A stretch of DNA of 64,000 nt from an uncultured Acholeplasmatales bacterium (lineage in GTDB: Bacteria > Bacillota_I > Bacilli_A > Acholeplasmatales > Anaeroplasmataceae). How positions within the stretch are numbered: position 1 is the first letter of the stretch; each line of letters begins with the position of its first letter. The translations under genes were made by a program, and so were the position numbers. Below the pieces are notes generated by a model. The model was not told the DNA's origin, ran no database searches, and saw only the letters and a program-made list of their open reading frames with translations. Below, piece by piece: positions 55,173 through 64,000 of this stretch. The DNA is taken from NCBI GenBank assembly GCA_944324795.1, contig CALUXR010000006.1:1-64000 (forward strand), in the 5' to 3' direction.

Positions 55173-57425
55173 TTATTGCAGAAATGCATTAAATGTTATT
55201 TCTTTATTGTACGGAGTAATACCATTGCCATATACTAAGATATATATTATTTCGTTTCTATTAACATGGTAAGTTACTGCACTATTATAATCTTGCGTAT
55301 CATTATTAGGATCATAATAAGCATCGTCATTATACGCTTTAATATTTCCATTTTCACCAAAAATTAATATTTTTGTGTCTTGATTTGAATTGGTAAAGAA
55401 ATTATATGTTCTAGGAATTGTTGAACTTCCTAATTTAAATACTTCTACATTTTCAATACTATTATTATACGTATAATTAGTAGTTAAATTTTTAAAAAAA
55501 TCTTCTAATACACTAATTTTCCCCGTTTTATTATTTGTAAAATTAACTGCAAAATAATATTTTTTATTTTTATCAAAATTACAAATTAACTTATTTGAAT
55601 TAAAATAGCCATTGTTAGATGATGCTATTTTCCTACCATTATAATCAAAAATTTCAAGTTGCACATTATTTGGTAACGTAATTAATGCTGTATAATCTAA
55701 ATTAGAATTGTAGAAAAGTGTTTTAACTTCATTTGAATAATTAATAGTTGTATTAAATCCTGGAGCATTTGTTTGAGTCACTGTGAAATATGTATATAGA
55801 TTAATACTTTTATGTGCTAAAAATTGATTACTATTTAATTCTCCACTATAATAATATGAATTATCAACCCCGTTTAGCCTAATATAGTTTAATGGATTAC
55901 CTAAATAATCATATAATGTTCCTTTTAATGCAATATTTAGATTCATATTGGTATATCTATATCTATCAGCCTCTAAAATATTTTTCAATATGGTTGATTC
56001 TAATTCAAAACTAAAACCAATCTTATAGGAATAATCATATATATCACTTTCAATTAATTGTGAATAACACTTACTTAATGCAATTAAAAAAGAATGAACA
56101 ATATCTTCAGAAACATTTAAACTTTGAGACAATAAATAATTCCGTTCAAATATATTTCCAGTTCTTTTTAAAATTTTATTTTCATTATTATTATTGTTAT
56201 ATGTAGTGCAATAATCAATAGCATTTAATGCTAAATCAACTATTGCTTCTGCAATAGCTAATGGTTTAGGTTTTAAGAAATATGATAATAATTTAGCAAT
56301 TCCACTAGATACTAACATATCTACTATATCCTTACCTATTTCAGTGCCTAAAGTATCATCATCATATTCTTCAGTTATTTCGCTATCTAACATAAATTTA
56401 AATTTATCAAAAGAAATAAAATCATCAATTGCTAAATCATCAGCACCACTTACATCTCCAGATAAATATTCTAAATCCATATATATTGGTAAAGGACTTT
56501 GATCTATACCATATCCGGCTAAAAATGCACCTTGCTCAACAACTACTCTTTCTTGACTATCATCGATATGGTACCCACTTTGAAATTTTGAGTTGTTGTT
56601 TTCTATACCAACATAAACTTCCATAATTGGCATATCAATAACTATATTAAAGCCATTAATTTCAGTATAATACCCAACATCAGTACCAGAATCATAAAAT
56701 CTAGAACTTCTTGGATCAGTTATATCTATATCAAATACCACTACTCTAGAAGCATAATAATTAACATTATCAGTATGTGTTTCATAAGTTGTATTAATGG
56801 CAAATATGTATTCTTCACCATAATATACATATTTCCCTTCGGTAAAAAATAATTCTTTTGGAATAATATTAACTATAGGATCTTCATATCTTGTATCAGT
56901 AACTACACTATATTTAGTTGGTTCATATCCATCTAAATATCTATCTGATGATGTCATTTGTTCTAATGTATAAGGATCAATATAAGGCGTTGAACTTCTT
57001 TTAATACTTATTGTATTAGCCTTTCTTAATTCATAGTATTTATCTCTTATTAAATAATAGTCTAAATAATTATTATTTTCTTGATTAATCTTATTACATA
57101 AGCACATATCTATAATATATCTACCTTTAGATATATCTACTCTTAAAGTAAGTATTTCTTCATTATTATAACCAGCAAAATAATAATAATTTTCATCAGC
57201 TGAATCAAAGAATAATTCAATATCACCCATAATTATTAAATATTCTTGATTATTACCATCATCATTAATTAAAGTAATATAGTTTTCTTCTTTTAATTTA
57301 TAACTATTATCACCATAATATAAAGTATTATTATCATAACTTAAATTAAATGTTTGATAATTAAAACTCATTAAAATAAAACTCATAATAAAAAATAAAC
57401 ATAGTAAAAAACTTTTCTTTAGCAT
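55173..57425 (-). CDS. Large secreted protein, unknown; intact copy of a duplicated gene
   Basis: A 750-residue protein with a cleavable-type signal peptide (about 1-24, MLKKSFLLCLFFIMSFILMS) and no lipobox. The N-terminal domain (about 25-260) is the part shared with the pseudogene at 24745. The middle has a helical segment (about 350-400), and the end (about 650-750) has a sheet-rich domain (TKILIFGENGNIKAYNDDAYYDPNN ... YILVYGNG) resembling bacterial pre-peptidase C-terminal domains. AAGGGAGGA precedes the ATG. It has no membrane anchor, so it is released or held non-covalently. Function unknown. Confidence 0.75.
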   Translation of the reverse strand: MLKKSFLLCLFFIMSFILMSFNYQTFNLSYDNNTLYYGDNSYKLKEENYITLINDDGNNQEYLIIMGDIELFFDSADENYYYFAGYNNEEILTLRVDISKGRYIIDMCLCNKINQENNNYLDYYLIRDKYYELRKANTISIKRSSTPYIDPYTLEQMTSSDRYLDGYEPTKYSVVTDTRYEDPIVNIIPKELFFTEGKYVYYGEEYIFAINTTYETHTDNVNYYASRVVVFDIDITDPRSSRFYDSGTDVGYYTEINGFNIVIDMPIMEVYVGIENNNSKFQSGYHIDDSQERVVVEQGAFLAGYGIDQSPLPIYMDLEYLSGDVSGADDLAIDDFISFDKFKFMLDSEITEEYDDDTLGTEIGKDIVDMLVSSGIAKLLSYFLKPKPLAIAEAIVDLALNAIDYCTTYNNNNNENKILKRTGNIFERNYLLSQSLNVSEDIVHSFLIALSKCYSQLIESDIYDYSYKIGFSFELESTILKNILEADRYRYTNMNLNIALKGTLYDYLGNPLNYIRLNGVDNSYYYSGELNSNQFLAHKSINLYTYFTVTQTNAPGFNTTINYSNEVKTLFYNSNLDYTALITLPNNVQLEIFDYNGRKIASSNNGYFNSNKLICNFDKNKKYYFAVNFTNNKTGKISVLEDFFKNLTTNYTYNNSIENVEVFKLGSSTIPRTYNFFTNSNQDTKILIFGENGNIKAYNDDAYYDPNNDTQDYNSAVTYHVNRNEIIYILVYGNGITPYNKEITFNAFLQ

Positions 57426-57693
57426 TATTTTTTCCTCCCTTCAGTTTGTTTTACTAATACTTTTGTCTAAATATTTAATTATAGGAATATAGTTGCCTCC
57501 TCGTATAATATATTTGTATTAATTATTTAATGATGCTAATACATAAACATCCTTGTTTATATTCAATCATCATTGAATATATGTTAATATGTTATTGATA
57601 ACGCTGTAGACTATTTTGTTCCTCCTTCGTATAATCTTTTTCAGTAGCATCCTTTATTTAATTCAATTATATACCTATGTAAACGCTTATTCA
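56753..57693. repeat. Segmental duplication, copy 2 (partner 24898-25694)
   Basis: This copy contains the intact 5' part of the secreted protein gene and about 270 bp upstream. It has an extra ~125 bp (57496-57621) bounded by near-identical CCTCCTCGTATAAT and CCTCCTTCGTATAAT. The upstream region has no gene. It holds the dispersed repeat (57504-57562) and a cre-like TGTAAACGCTTATTCA at 57678-57693. Confidence 0.85.
57504..57562. repeat. Dispersed ~57-bp repeat, copy 2
   Basis: Partner of 571-627. It lies inside the ~125-bp block that is absent from the duplicated segment at 25.6 kb. On the minus strand it encodes NKDVYVLASLNN and then a stop, parallel to the other copy. Confidence 0.55.
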
Positions 57694-57726
57694 ACGTACA
57701 AAATTTTAAAGTTGTGCATTAAATAA

Positions 57727-57773
57727 TAAAAAAACTTATTACAAACTTAAGAAGAATAATATTTGTAATAAGT
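57727..57773 (-). terminator. Terminator of the Nudix/MATE unit
   Basis: On the minus strand ACTTATTACAAA pairs over 12 bp with TTTGTAATAAGT (57734-57773) around a 16-nt loop and runs into seven T. Confidence 0.85.
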
Positions 57774-57780
57774 CTTATTT

Positions 57781-58302
57781 TTAATAACAATTATTTAGAT
57801 ATTTAAAAATGGCAATTATTGTTTTAGCATCAACAATTTCTTTATTTTTTATCATTTCTAAAACTTCATCTTTACTAAACCAGTATGAATTAATATCTTC
57901 ATCTATATCAAAATTAGTTTTAGTTTTAATAAAATCATTAGCTAAATATAAATAAATTATTTCATCAGAATAACCACACGTAGGATAAATATAACCTAAA
58001 GAGATTAAAGAATTAGCTTTATAACCGCATTCTTCTTCTAATTCTCTTAATGCTGTATTATATGGTTCTTCACCAATTTCAATTTTACCAGCAGGTATTT
58101 CATAAATATCTTTTTGATAAGGATATCTGAATTGTTTAATTAATAAAATTTTATCATCTTTAACCGCTAAAATTCCTGCCCCACCATTGTGATGAACATA
58201 TTCTCTAATACAAGGATTACCAGTACTACTAATAACATCATCAACATATAAGTCGATAATTTTTCCTTTATATTTTAATTTTTTTTGTTTAGTTTTTTCC
58301 AT
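57781..58302 (-). CDS. Nudix hydrolase, ADP-ribose pyrophosphatase type
   Basis: A 173-residue protein. The Nudix box is complete at 72-94 (Gly72, Glu78, Arg86-Glu87, Glu90-Glu91, Gly93), and LIKQFRYPYQKDIYEIPAGKIE before it is typical of NudF-type ADP-sugar pyrophosphatases. It would hydrolyse ADP-ribose or a similar compound. It is 2 nt downstream of the second MATE gene, so they are co-transcribed. Confidence 0.92.
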   Translation of the reverse strand: MEKTKQKKLKYKGKIIDLYVDDVISSTGNPCIREYVHHNGGAGILAVKDDKILLIKQFRYPYQKDIYEIPAGKIEIGEEPYNTALRELEEECGYKANSLISLGYIYPTCGYSDEIIYLYLANDFIKTKTNFDIDEDINSYWFSKDEVLEMIKNKEIVDAKTIIAIFKYLNNCY

Positions 58303-58304
58303 TA

Positions 58305-59765
58305 TTATTCTCCTAAGTCAAGTTTACTTACTTCAGGTTCAGGATCTGATAAATGCATCTCTCGATAACCATGTTTTTTAAGTCCAATAAAGAATATTAC
58401 AAAGAAAATAACAGATAATAAGAAAATAGTTCCATTAGAAATACCCATTGCAATACCTACAACACTAGGACCAGCTAATTCTGGCATTGCATAATGAAAT
58501 ATTACAATTGTTAAAATTCTTACACCAATTCTTGAAAAATTTAAAATTGAAGCTAAGAAAGTTTTACCAAAACCATATAATAAACCTAAAACAGCTGAAC
58601 AAAGTCCAAGGGCCGGGATAGATAGAGAGTCAAATTCATAAATACTTTTAATCATATCACTATAATATGCACCCTTGCTGTCATTATTATTAAATAAAGA
58701 TACTAAAAAGTCAATTAAAACAAAACGAGTTAATATATAACCGATAATAGAAATTATTAAAGCAATTATTAATAATTTTATAAACACTTTAAGAGGTCTT
58801 TTTAAATTTTTATTTCCTAGGTTTTGTGAAACGATTGATGATTCACTTTCTTCAAAAGTTGAAGTCATTCCAGTTACTAAACCAGAAATATTATTAGAAA
58901 TACCAAGAGCCCCTACAATTAAACCATCTGTAGTAGCATTATAATATAAACCAGCTAAAGCATTAACTGATACTTTACCTAAATTCATAACAAATTTACC
59001 AAAAAACATTGGAATAGATAGTAATAAAATATCCTTGCAATAAAGCCATTTTATACGAAAATCTTTTAATGAAATAAATAAAATGTTGCTTTTCCTAAAC
59101 ATAAAGATAACACCAATAACAGTAAGTATTAATTGACTAACTATTGTCGCTATTTCAATCCAGGTTATATCAGTTATTTTAAATGCATAAACAAATAAAG
59201 CTGTTAAACCAATTTTTATAAATAAGATACCTAAATTTAAATATAGGATTAATTTAGAATTACCTTTTGCTTTTTCAAGACCGATAAAAATGCTATTAGT
59301 AGTTACAAATATTAATTCAACTAATTGTAAACGAAAATAATTTAAGCCAATTTCTATCGCATTATCTGATACTTGACAAATTCGCATAACGGGTTCAGCA
59401 AGAGGTAAAAAGATTAAAAGAATAATAACATTTAAAATTATTCCAAGACACAATAAATTACCACTAGCATTCCTTGCATCATGGACACTACCAGCTCCAT
59501 AATAACGAGCTACAAGTACAGCCCCACCAGATGCTAAACCACCACCAAAAGCACTGAACATATTTTTAATTTGCGCAGTTGAACCAACTGCATTACTAGC
59601 TTCAGCAGATATTCCTGCAGTAATCATTTGATCAATAATTGTTGATAAAGAGTTTATAAATTGATATAGCATAATCGGAAAACAAATTATTAAAATAGTT
59701 TTCCAAATGTTACCACTTAAAATTAATTTTCTTCTTTCTATTTGCTTTTCTAATTTTCTATCCAT
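58305..59765 (-). CDS. MATE family efflux transporter (second)
   Basis: A 486-residue transporter with about 12 membrane helices (FPIMLYQFINSLSTIIDQMI near the start, GGGLASGGAVLVARYYGAG in the first half). It differs clearly from the MATE protein at 2103, so it is not a recent copy. GGTGA precedes the ATG. The C-terminus is acidic. Substrate unknown. Confidence 0.92.
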   Translation of the reverse strand: MDRKLEKQIERRKLILSGNIWKTILIICFPIMLYQFINSLSTIIDQMITAGISAEASNAVGSTAQIKNMFSAFGGGLASGGAVLVARYYGAGSVHDARNASGNLLCLGIILNVIILLIFLPLAEPVMRICQVSDNAIEIGLNYFRLQLVELIFVTTNSIFIGLEKAKGNSKLILYLNLGILFIKIGLTALFVYAFKITDITWIEIATIVSQLILTVIGVIFMFRKSNILFISLKDFRIKWLYCKDILLLSIPMFFGKFVMNLGKVSVNALAGLYYNATTDGLIVGALGISNNISGLVTGMTSTFEESESSIVSQNLGNKNLKRPLKVFIKLLIIALIISIIGYILTRFVLIDFLVSLFNNNDSKGAYYSDMIKSIYEFDSLSIPALGLCSAVLGLLYGFGKTFLASILNFSRIGVRILTIVIFHYAMPELAGPSVVGIAMGISNGTIFLLSVIFFVIFFIGLKKHGYREMHLSDPEPEVSKLDLGE

Positions 59766-59896
59766 CTTTTTTCACCATGCTATATTATAGACTTATTTTT
59801 TATAATAAAAAGGAAATATTTGCACAATTTTTAAAAAGTTTTATTAAGTTTATTTTTTGATATTAATACTTTATAAATTTTCTATGCTAAAATAGT

Positions 59897-59921
59897 AAAA
59901 GGTCACCTTAAGTGACCTTTT
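59897..59921 (-). terminator. Terminator of gpmI
   Basis: AAAAGGTCAC (59897-59906) and GTGACCTTTT (59912-59921) form a perfect 10-bp stem around a 5-nt loop. On the minus strand it is followed by a modest T-rich run. Confidence 0.75.
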
Positions 59922-59933
59922 AGATATTTTTGT

Positions 59934-61505
59934 TTATTCTCTTGTTATAGCAAGTGGATCAACTGCTTGTTCACTAGCATCACAAATTAATGATTTTGAA
60001 GTCATTTCTTCTGGCTTTTCTAAACCTAAAAGTTCAAGAATTGTTGGAGCTAAATCTGATAAAATACCATTTCTTAAATGTAGGTTTTCATCAGTTATAA
60101 CAACAGGTACTTGATTTGTAGTATGAGCTGTATAAGGTTTTCCTTCTTCATCAAGTTCACATTCAGCATTTCCATGGTCAGCAGTAATGATAGCTACACC
60201 ACCAACTTCATTTAATGCCTCTACACATTTACCAACACATGTATCAACAGTTTCAACAGCCTTTATTGCTGCAGGGATTACACCTGTATGACCAACCATA
60301 TCACAGTTAGCATAATTTAAGATGATACAATCATATTTATTAGATTTGATTGCTTCAAGCACTTTATCTGTTACTTCATAGGCACTCATTTCAGGTAATA
60401 AATCATATGTTGCTACTTTAGGTGAATCTACTAATATTCTATCTTCACCTGGTAATACTTTATCAACACCACCATCAAAAAAGAATGTAACATGAGCATA
60501 TTTTTCAGTTTCGGCAATTCTTAATTGAGTCATATTATTATTAGATATAACTTCACCAAGCATATTATTTAATTCTTGTAAGCCAAATGCAAGTTTACCT
60601 TTAACTTGGTCAGCATAATTCATCATACAAACAAATGTTAAATCTTTTGGTCCACCGATTGTATTTAGACGATAAGGTTTATCTGGATTATAAACAATAC
60701 CATTTGGATTAGTTAAAGCTGTTGATATTTCAATAGCTCTATCAGGGCGGAAGTTAGCAAATACTACGCTATCGCCATCACCAATCATACCATTTTCATC
60801 AACAATAAATGGAACAACAAATTCATCAGTAATTCCATTTTTATATGATTCATCTAAAGCATCAATAGGATTATCATAATGTGGACCGATATTTCTAACC
60901 ATTGCATCATAAGCTTTTTCAATACGATCATAGTTTTTATCACGATCCATACCATAATATCTACCACCAACTGTAGCTAATTTAATTTTACCTTTTCCTT
61001 CATTTAAAATAGGCATTAAATAACTAGCAGCTGAAGTAGGTGGTACATCTCTACCATCTAAGAAAGCATGATAATAAACTTCTTTTATACCTTTCTTTAA
61101 TGCTAAATTGGCGATTGCAATAATATGGCTAGTATGTGAATGAACACCACCATCAGAACAAAGACCTAAAATATGAAACTTTTTACCAGTCTTTAAAGCA
61201 TGTTCAATAGCTTCATTGATTGCTTCATTTTTAGCGAATTCGCCAGTTTTAATCGCGTTATTAATTCTTGACAAACTTTGCCACACCACACGGCCAGCCC
61301 CAATATTCATATGCCCAACTTCTGAATTACCCATTTGACCTTCAGGTAAACCTACAGCTTCCCCGCTAGCATCTAAATGAGCAATTGGATATTTAGCAAA
61401 TATAGCATCTAAATTTGGCTTTTTAGCTTCATAAATAGCATTTCCTTCACCTTTTTTAGCTAAACCAAAGCCATCCATTATTATTAACATTACTGGTTTT
61501 TTCAT
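59934..61505 (-). CDS. gpmI: 2,3-bisphosphoglycerate-independent phosphoglycerate mutase
   Basis: GpmI converts 3- to 2-phosphoglycerate in glycolysis using two Mn2+ ions. The 523-residue enzyme has Asp11 in IMDGFG and the phosphorylated Ser61 in GQMGNSEVGHMNIGAGR. Other motifs are HAFLDGRDVPPTSA, FANFRPDRA, NYANCDMVGHTG and ITADHGNAE. Full length, monocistronic, with a GAGGTG box before the ATG. Confidence 0.96.
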   Translation of the reverse strand: MKKPVMLIIMDGFGLAKKGEGNAIYEAKKPNLDAIFAKYPIAHLDASGEAVGLPEGQMGNSEVGHMNIGAGRVVWQSLSRINNAIKTGEFAKNEAINEAIEHALKTGKKFHILGLCSDGGVHSHTSHIIAIANLALKKGIKEVYYHAFLDGRDVPPTSAASYLMPILNEGKGKIKLATVGGRYYGMDRDKNYDRIEKAYDAMVRNIGPHYDNPIDALDESYKNGITDEFVVPFIVDENGMIGDGDSVVFANFRPDRAIEISTALTNPNGIVYNPDKPYRLNTIGGPKDLTFVCMMNYADQVKGKLAFGLQELNNMLGEVISNNNMTQLRIAETEKYAHVTFFFDGGVDKVLPGEDRILVDSPKVATYDLLPEMSAYEVTDKVLEAIKSNKYDCIILNYANCDMVGHTGVIPAAIKAVETVDTCVGKCVEALNEVGGVAIITADHGNAECELDEEGKPYTAHTTNQVPVVITDENLHLRNGILSDLAPTILELLGLEKPEEMTSKSLICDASEQAVDPLAITRE

Positions 61506-61538
61506 TTTCTACACCTCGTTATTATTTTACTACATTTT

Positions 61539-62384
61539 TTAATTTGTTTCTACTAAATTATATTTTTTTAAATAATAATAATTTATTACTGATTGACGAA
61601 GTAGCCATTTAATTTCTGCTACATCTCCTTCTGGGTAATTATTATGCCAATTTAATTTATAATCCCATAAACCATTATTATTTATTGTATTTATTAAATT
61701 ATCAAGTGTTCTATCTAATAATTCTTTATTACAACTTAAAAAATCATTAATTTCTAAAATATTAAATATATCTAATTTTGTTTCATCTAATTTTAAATCA
61801 TGATCTATATTACATTCATTTAAGCCTTTTATTAATATAGCTTTATAAATAATATTTTTATTATTTTCTTTATAATTATTAATTTCTAAATTATATTTAT
61901 TATATAAATTTAATGCTAATTTATAATAAGGATTATCTTCTTTTACAAGTAAAATAGTTAAACCAATTATACCCATTGTTAAAGATAAATCAATATCTTT
62001 TGGATATGTAAAATAATCAGCATGAGCAAAATTATTATTACTTGGTTCAGCTATTAAAAATAAATCATCTTTTCTTAAAGCTTTATGATATAAATATGTT
62101 AAAGCTTTTTTAATAATTAAATCTTCATCTTTATTATTAGTTCTAAACAAATAGATCAATTTTAAAGCATAATAAGTCACAAAAGCTGTTGAATTAGGAT
62201 TATAATTATCAATATATAAACTATGTCCAAATCCACCATCTTTATTTTGATACATTGTTAAACAAGGTAAAATAAAGTCCTTATTATCTAAATAATAACT
62301 CATTATTGCTACATCAATATCTTGACCTTTATTATAAATTTGTTGTTGTAATGAATTCTCTAAATCTATACTTAACTTTTTCAT
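61539..62384 (-). CDS. Alpha/alpha-toroid (prenyltransferase/terpene-cyclase-like) protein
   Basis: A 281-residue, mostly helical protein with QNKDGGFGHSLY (about 46-57), the QxxDGGFG motif of squalene-cyclase and prenyltransferase toroids, and a degenerate repeat later (NNNGLWDYKLNW). No catalytic DxDD or zinc motif is seen, so a cyclase activity is not supported; it may be a binding or scaffold protein. GAGGAAAAG precedes the ATG. It is divergent from the gene at 62446. Confidence 0.75.
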   Translation of the reverse strand: MKKLSIDLENSLQQQIYNKGQDIDVAIMSYYLDNKDFILPCLTMYQNKDGGFGHSLYIDNYNPNSTAFVTYYALKLIYLFRTNNKDEDLIIKKALTYLYHKALRKDDLFLIAEPSNNNFAHADYFTYPKDIDLSLTMGIIGLTILLVKEDNPYYKLALNLYNKYNLEINNYKENNKNIIYKAILIKGLNECNIDHDLKLDETKLDIFNILEINDFLSCNKELLDRTLDNLINTINNNGLWDYKLNWHNNYPEGDVAEIKWLLRQSVINYYYLKKYNLVETN

Positions 62385-62400
62385 CTTTTCCTCTTTTTTA

Positions 62401-62429
62401 TTGCAAATATATTTTCTTTTGCATATAAT
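62401..62429 (+). promoter_or_regulatory. Promoter of the 239-aa unknown gene
   Basis: TTGCAA (62401-62406) and TATAAT (62424-62429) are 17 bp apart. Transcription would begin about 62436, at the GGTGA box, 10 nt before the ATG. Confidence 0.65.
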
Positions 62430-62445
62430 TTTAATGGTGATTTCT

Positions 62446-63165
62446 ATGATATATCCTTTATTTTTATATCATTATTTTAAAGATATAACTGATAGAATAG
62501 ATCTTAAATACTTTTTAAATATAAAATTGAAAGATTATGAGCTATTTACAATCAATATCTTTAATTATGATTCATTTTATAATTTTTTTAATAAAAAAGA
62601 AAGCCTCAATGTCTTAAATAATTTTTCTGATAATTTCTTAGATAATATTATTTATATGGCTAATTTAACTAAAAATAATAATTATAATAAAGAAAATATA
62701 ATAATTCTTTATGCTTATCTTTGTTATATTGTTTTAATTAATAGTAAAATTAATATTTTAAATTTAACTAATTCTTATTATTTAAATAATAAAATAAATA
62801 AAGAAAAAGAATTTAATAAATTTAATTATAATTATTATAATTTTCGTCTAAATATTTATTTAAATTTAGACTTAATCGTTCGCCATATTTCAGCATATCC
62901 TGATATTAGAAGTTATTTAACTAAAGCTAGTTTAAATTGTTATAGATATTATAAATATATAAATAAATTAAATATATTTAAAATATTTAGTTTAAAATTA
63001 CTTAGTAAAATAACTAAAAAAACTTACTTATTTAATTCTAAATATATTGATTTAACTAATGAATATAATGAATTAATTAATAAAAGTTTAAATCTTATAG
63101 ATTGTATAAATGATTATCTTTATTATAATAATTTAAATAAATTAAAAGCTTTCTTTAATTCTTAA
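62446..63165 (+). CDS. Asn/Tyr/Leu-rich protein, unknown
   Basis: A 239-residue protein of very biased composition (Asn, Lys, Tyr, Ile, Leu). It opens MIYPLFLYHYF and has one central conserved-looking stretch, LIVRHISAYPDIRSYLTKASLN. The start at 62446 is chosen because GGTGA lies 5 nt upstream; an in-frame TTG at 62401 is the -35 box itself. Its 3' end overlaps the convergent yqeK-rsfS gene by 24 nt. No family recognised; the composition partly reflects the AT bias, so it may be diverged rather than novel. Confidence 0.65.
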   Translation: MIYPLFLYHYFKDITDRIDLKYFLNIKLKDYELFTINIFNYDSFYNFFNKKESLNVLNNFSDNFLDNIIYMANLTKNNNYNKENIIILYAYLCYIVLINSKINILNLTNSYYLNNKINKEKEFNKFNYNYYNFRLNIYLNLDLIVRHISAYPDIRSYLTKASLNCYRYYKYINKLNIFKIFSLKLLSKITKKTYLFNSKYIDLTNEYNELINKSLNLIDCINDYLYYNNLNKLKAFFNS

Positions 63166-64000
63166 ATTAGAATAAAGTTTATCAATATCTAGTCTATCAC
63201 GTTCTTCTTTAGTAAAAATTGATAAAATAACATTATTTAAATCAATTAAAAGCCAACTACTACCTTCACCTTCTGTACTCCTAATATTAAATGGAGTATC
63301 TATAATATAATCTTCTAAATATGATTTTATAGCTTCACTACTTCTTGTATTATTTATTGTAGAAATGATTATATAATCATAAAATGGTGAAGTTTCTTTA
63401 GTTTCATATATTTTAACTTCTTGTGCTCTAACTTTATTTAGAGCTTCTTTTATTATTAAAAGTAAATCATCTAACATTTTTTCTTTATAACAATTTAATA
63501 CTTCATATTGATAAGGGTGAATATTTTTACCTTCATTTAAAACAAAGTCAATAGTATGTTTAGTAGATTCATAAATAGCTGTATAGAATAAATCTCTTTC
63601 AACTAAACAGCGACATTTAATACAATCTTTATAAACACGTGACGGTTCTATATAATCACTTATTAAAATTATTTCTTGAAGTTTTGTCATATTAGGTTTG
63701 CCAAAAGTATGATATTTTATAGCTTCATAAATTTCTTTATCGTTACCAATAAGTTTTAAATAAGCTTCTGCAGAGGCAAAATTATGATATAAGATAGGAA
63801 ATTCTTCACATATTTTAATCTCTTCATCATCTAATAATTCGCTCATTTCATTAATATCTTCATAACGATAATAATCATGCATCAAGCCTGCTAAATAAGC
63901 CCTATCTTCATCTATTTCATATTTTTTAGCTAAAGATTTAGCAGTTTCAGCAACTCCCATAATATGGTTTAATCTTTTTTCATGAGGGGAATTTAAATAT
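63142..64000 (-). CDS. YqeK-RsfS fusion (HD phosphohydrolase plus ribosomal silencing factor), partial
   Basis: The gene runs off the right edge: the frame continues upstream of the ATG at 63960 with HEKRLNHIM, the typical YqeK opening. Numbering from that ATG, the first ~155 residues form an HD domain (LAGLMHDYYRY with the HD pair, YHNFASAEAY, YHTFGKP, ISDYIEPSR), as in YqeK hydrolases that cleave Ap4A. From about residue 160 to the end is an RsfS domain (LLLIIKEALNKVRAQEVKIYETKE, YDYIIISTINNTRSSEAIKSYLED, SSWLLIDLNNVILSIF). RsfS binds L14 and blocks 50S joining in starvation. The two are normally separate neighbouring genes; here no stop lies between them. Confidence 0.88.
   Translation of the reverse strand, partial: YLNSPHEKRLNHIMGVAETAKSLAKKYEIDEDRAYLAGLMHDYYRYEDINEMSELLDDEEIKICEEFPILYHNFASAEAYLKLIGNDKEIYEAIKYHTFGKPNMTKLQEIILISDYIEPSRVYKDCIKCRCLVERDLFYTAIYESTKHTIDFVLNEGKNIHPYQYEVLNCYKEKMLDDLLLIIKEALNKVRAQEVKIYETKETSPFYDYIIISTINNTRSSEAIKSYLEDYIIDTPFNIRSTEGEGSSWLLIDLNNVILSIFTKEERDRLDIDKLYSNLRIKESF

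Overview
The window is a strongly AT-rich bacterial chromosome segment. TGA acts as a stop (for example it ends the glycosyltransferase at 33020) and tryptophan is TGG, so this is not a mycoplasma-type code. Gene content and control signals (Val T-box, PyrR attenuator, CIRCE-like operator, AGGAGG-type ribosome binding sites, YneF, DarA, T-box-controlled valS-folC) point to a low-GC Firmicute, most likely an uncultured gut Bacilli/Erysipelotrichia-like or RF39-like lineage. A flavodiiron protein, a clostridial-type 2[4Fe-4S] ferredoxin and a rubredoxin/ferredoxin pair suggest an anaerobe that must detoxify O2. Nearly every gene lies on the minus strand; only plsY, the ferredoxin, tmcAL and one unknown gene are on the plus strand.

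Layout. 1-658: gene remnants (an ABC-transporter-like relic, another broken gene, a dispersed repeat). 659-8399: parE-parC followed by membrane-protein genes including a MATE exporter. 8543-17740: plsY, yneF, ferredoxin, flavodiiron protein, an M28 peptidase, radC, groES-groEL, the rubredoxin/ferredoxin pair and a CorC/HlyC-type membrane protein. 17856-22434: Val T-box, GNAT, valS, folC. 22488-29397: accessory surface region with a two-module glycine-rich anchored protein, a decayed copy of a secreted protein, and an FtsX-type ABC exporter. 29485-34171: an XRE/ImmA pair, rpsO, and a glycosyltransferase-truB-ribF-darA cluster. 34355-44562: a complete de novo UMP operon (pyrB-pyrC-carA-carB-pyrK-pyrD-mgtC-like-pyrF-pyrE) behind a PyrR attenuator. 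44587-52461: a frameshifted GNAT gene, a LemA module, tRNA modification genes, malQ and pepF. 52480-57695: tmcAL, then a lipoprotein and the intact copy of the duplicated secreted protein. 57781-64000: Nudix hydrolase, a second MATE exporter, gpmI, an alpha-toroid protein, an unknown Asn/Tyr-rich gene and a YqeK-RsfS fusion that runs off the right edge.

How the genes work together. The housekeeping genes form tight operons with 1-nt stop/start overlaps (TAATG) or ribosome binding sites embedded in the last codons of the upstream gene. Regulation can be read directly: tRNA-Val charging controls valS-folC, uridine nucleotides control the pyr operon, heat stress probably controls groESL, and the XRE protein probably represses its own operon. 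The less ordinary material is in the surface-protein loci (22.5-25.7 kb and 53.6-57.7 kb), which share a duplicated segment, and in the 610-aa/LemA pair. No CRISPR array, insertion sequence, tRNA or rRNA gene was seen. I did not find a convincing wholly new multi-gene system; the best candidates are listed in the findings.
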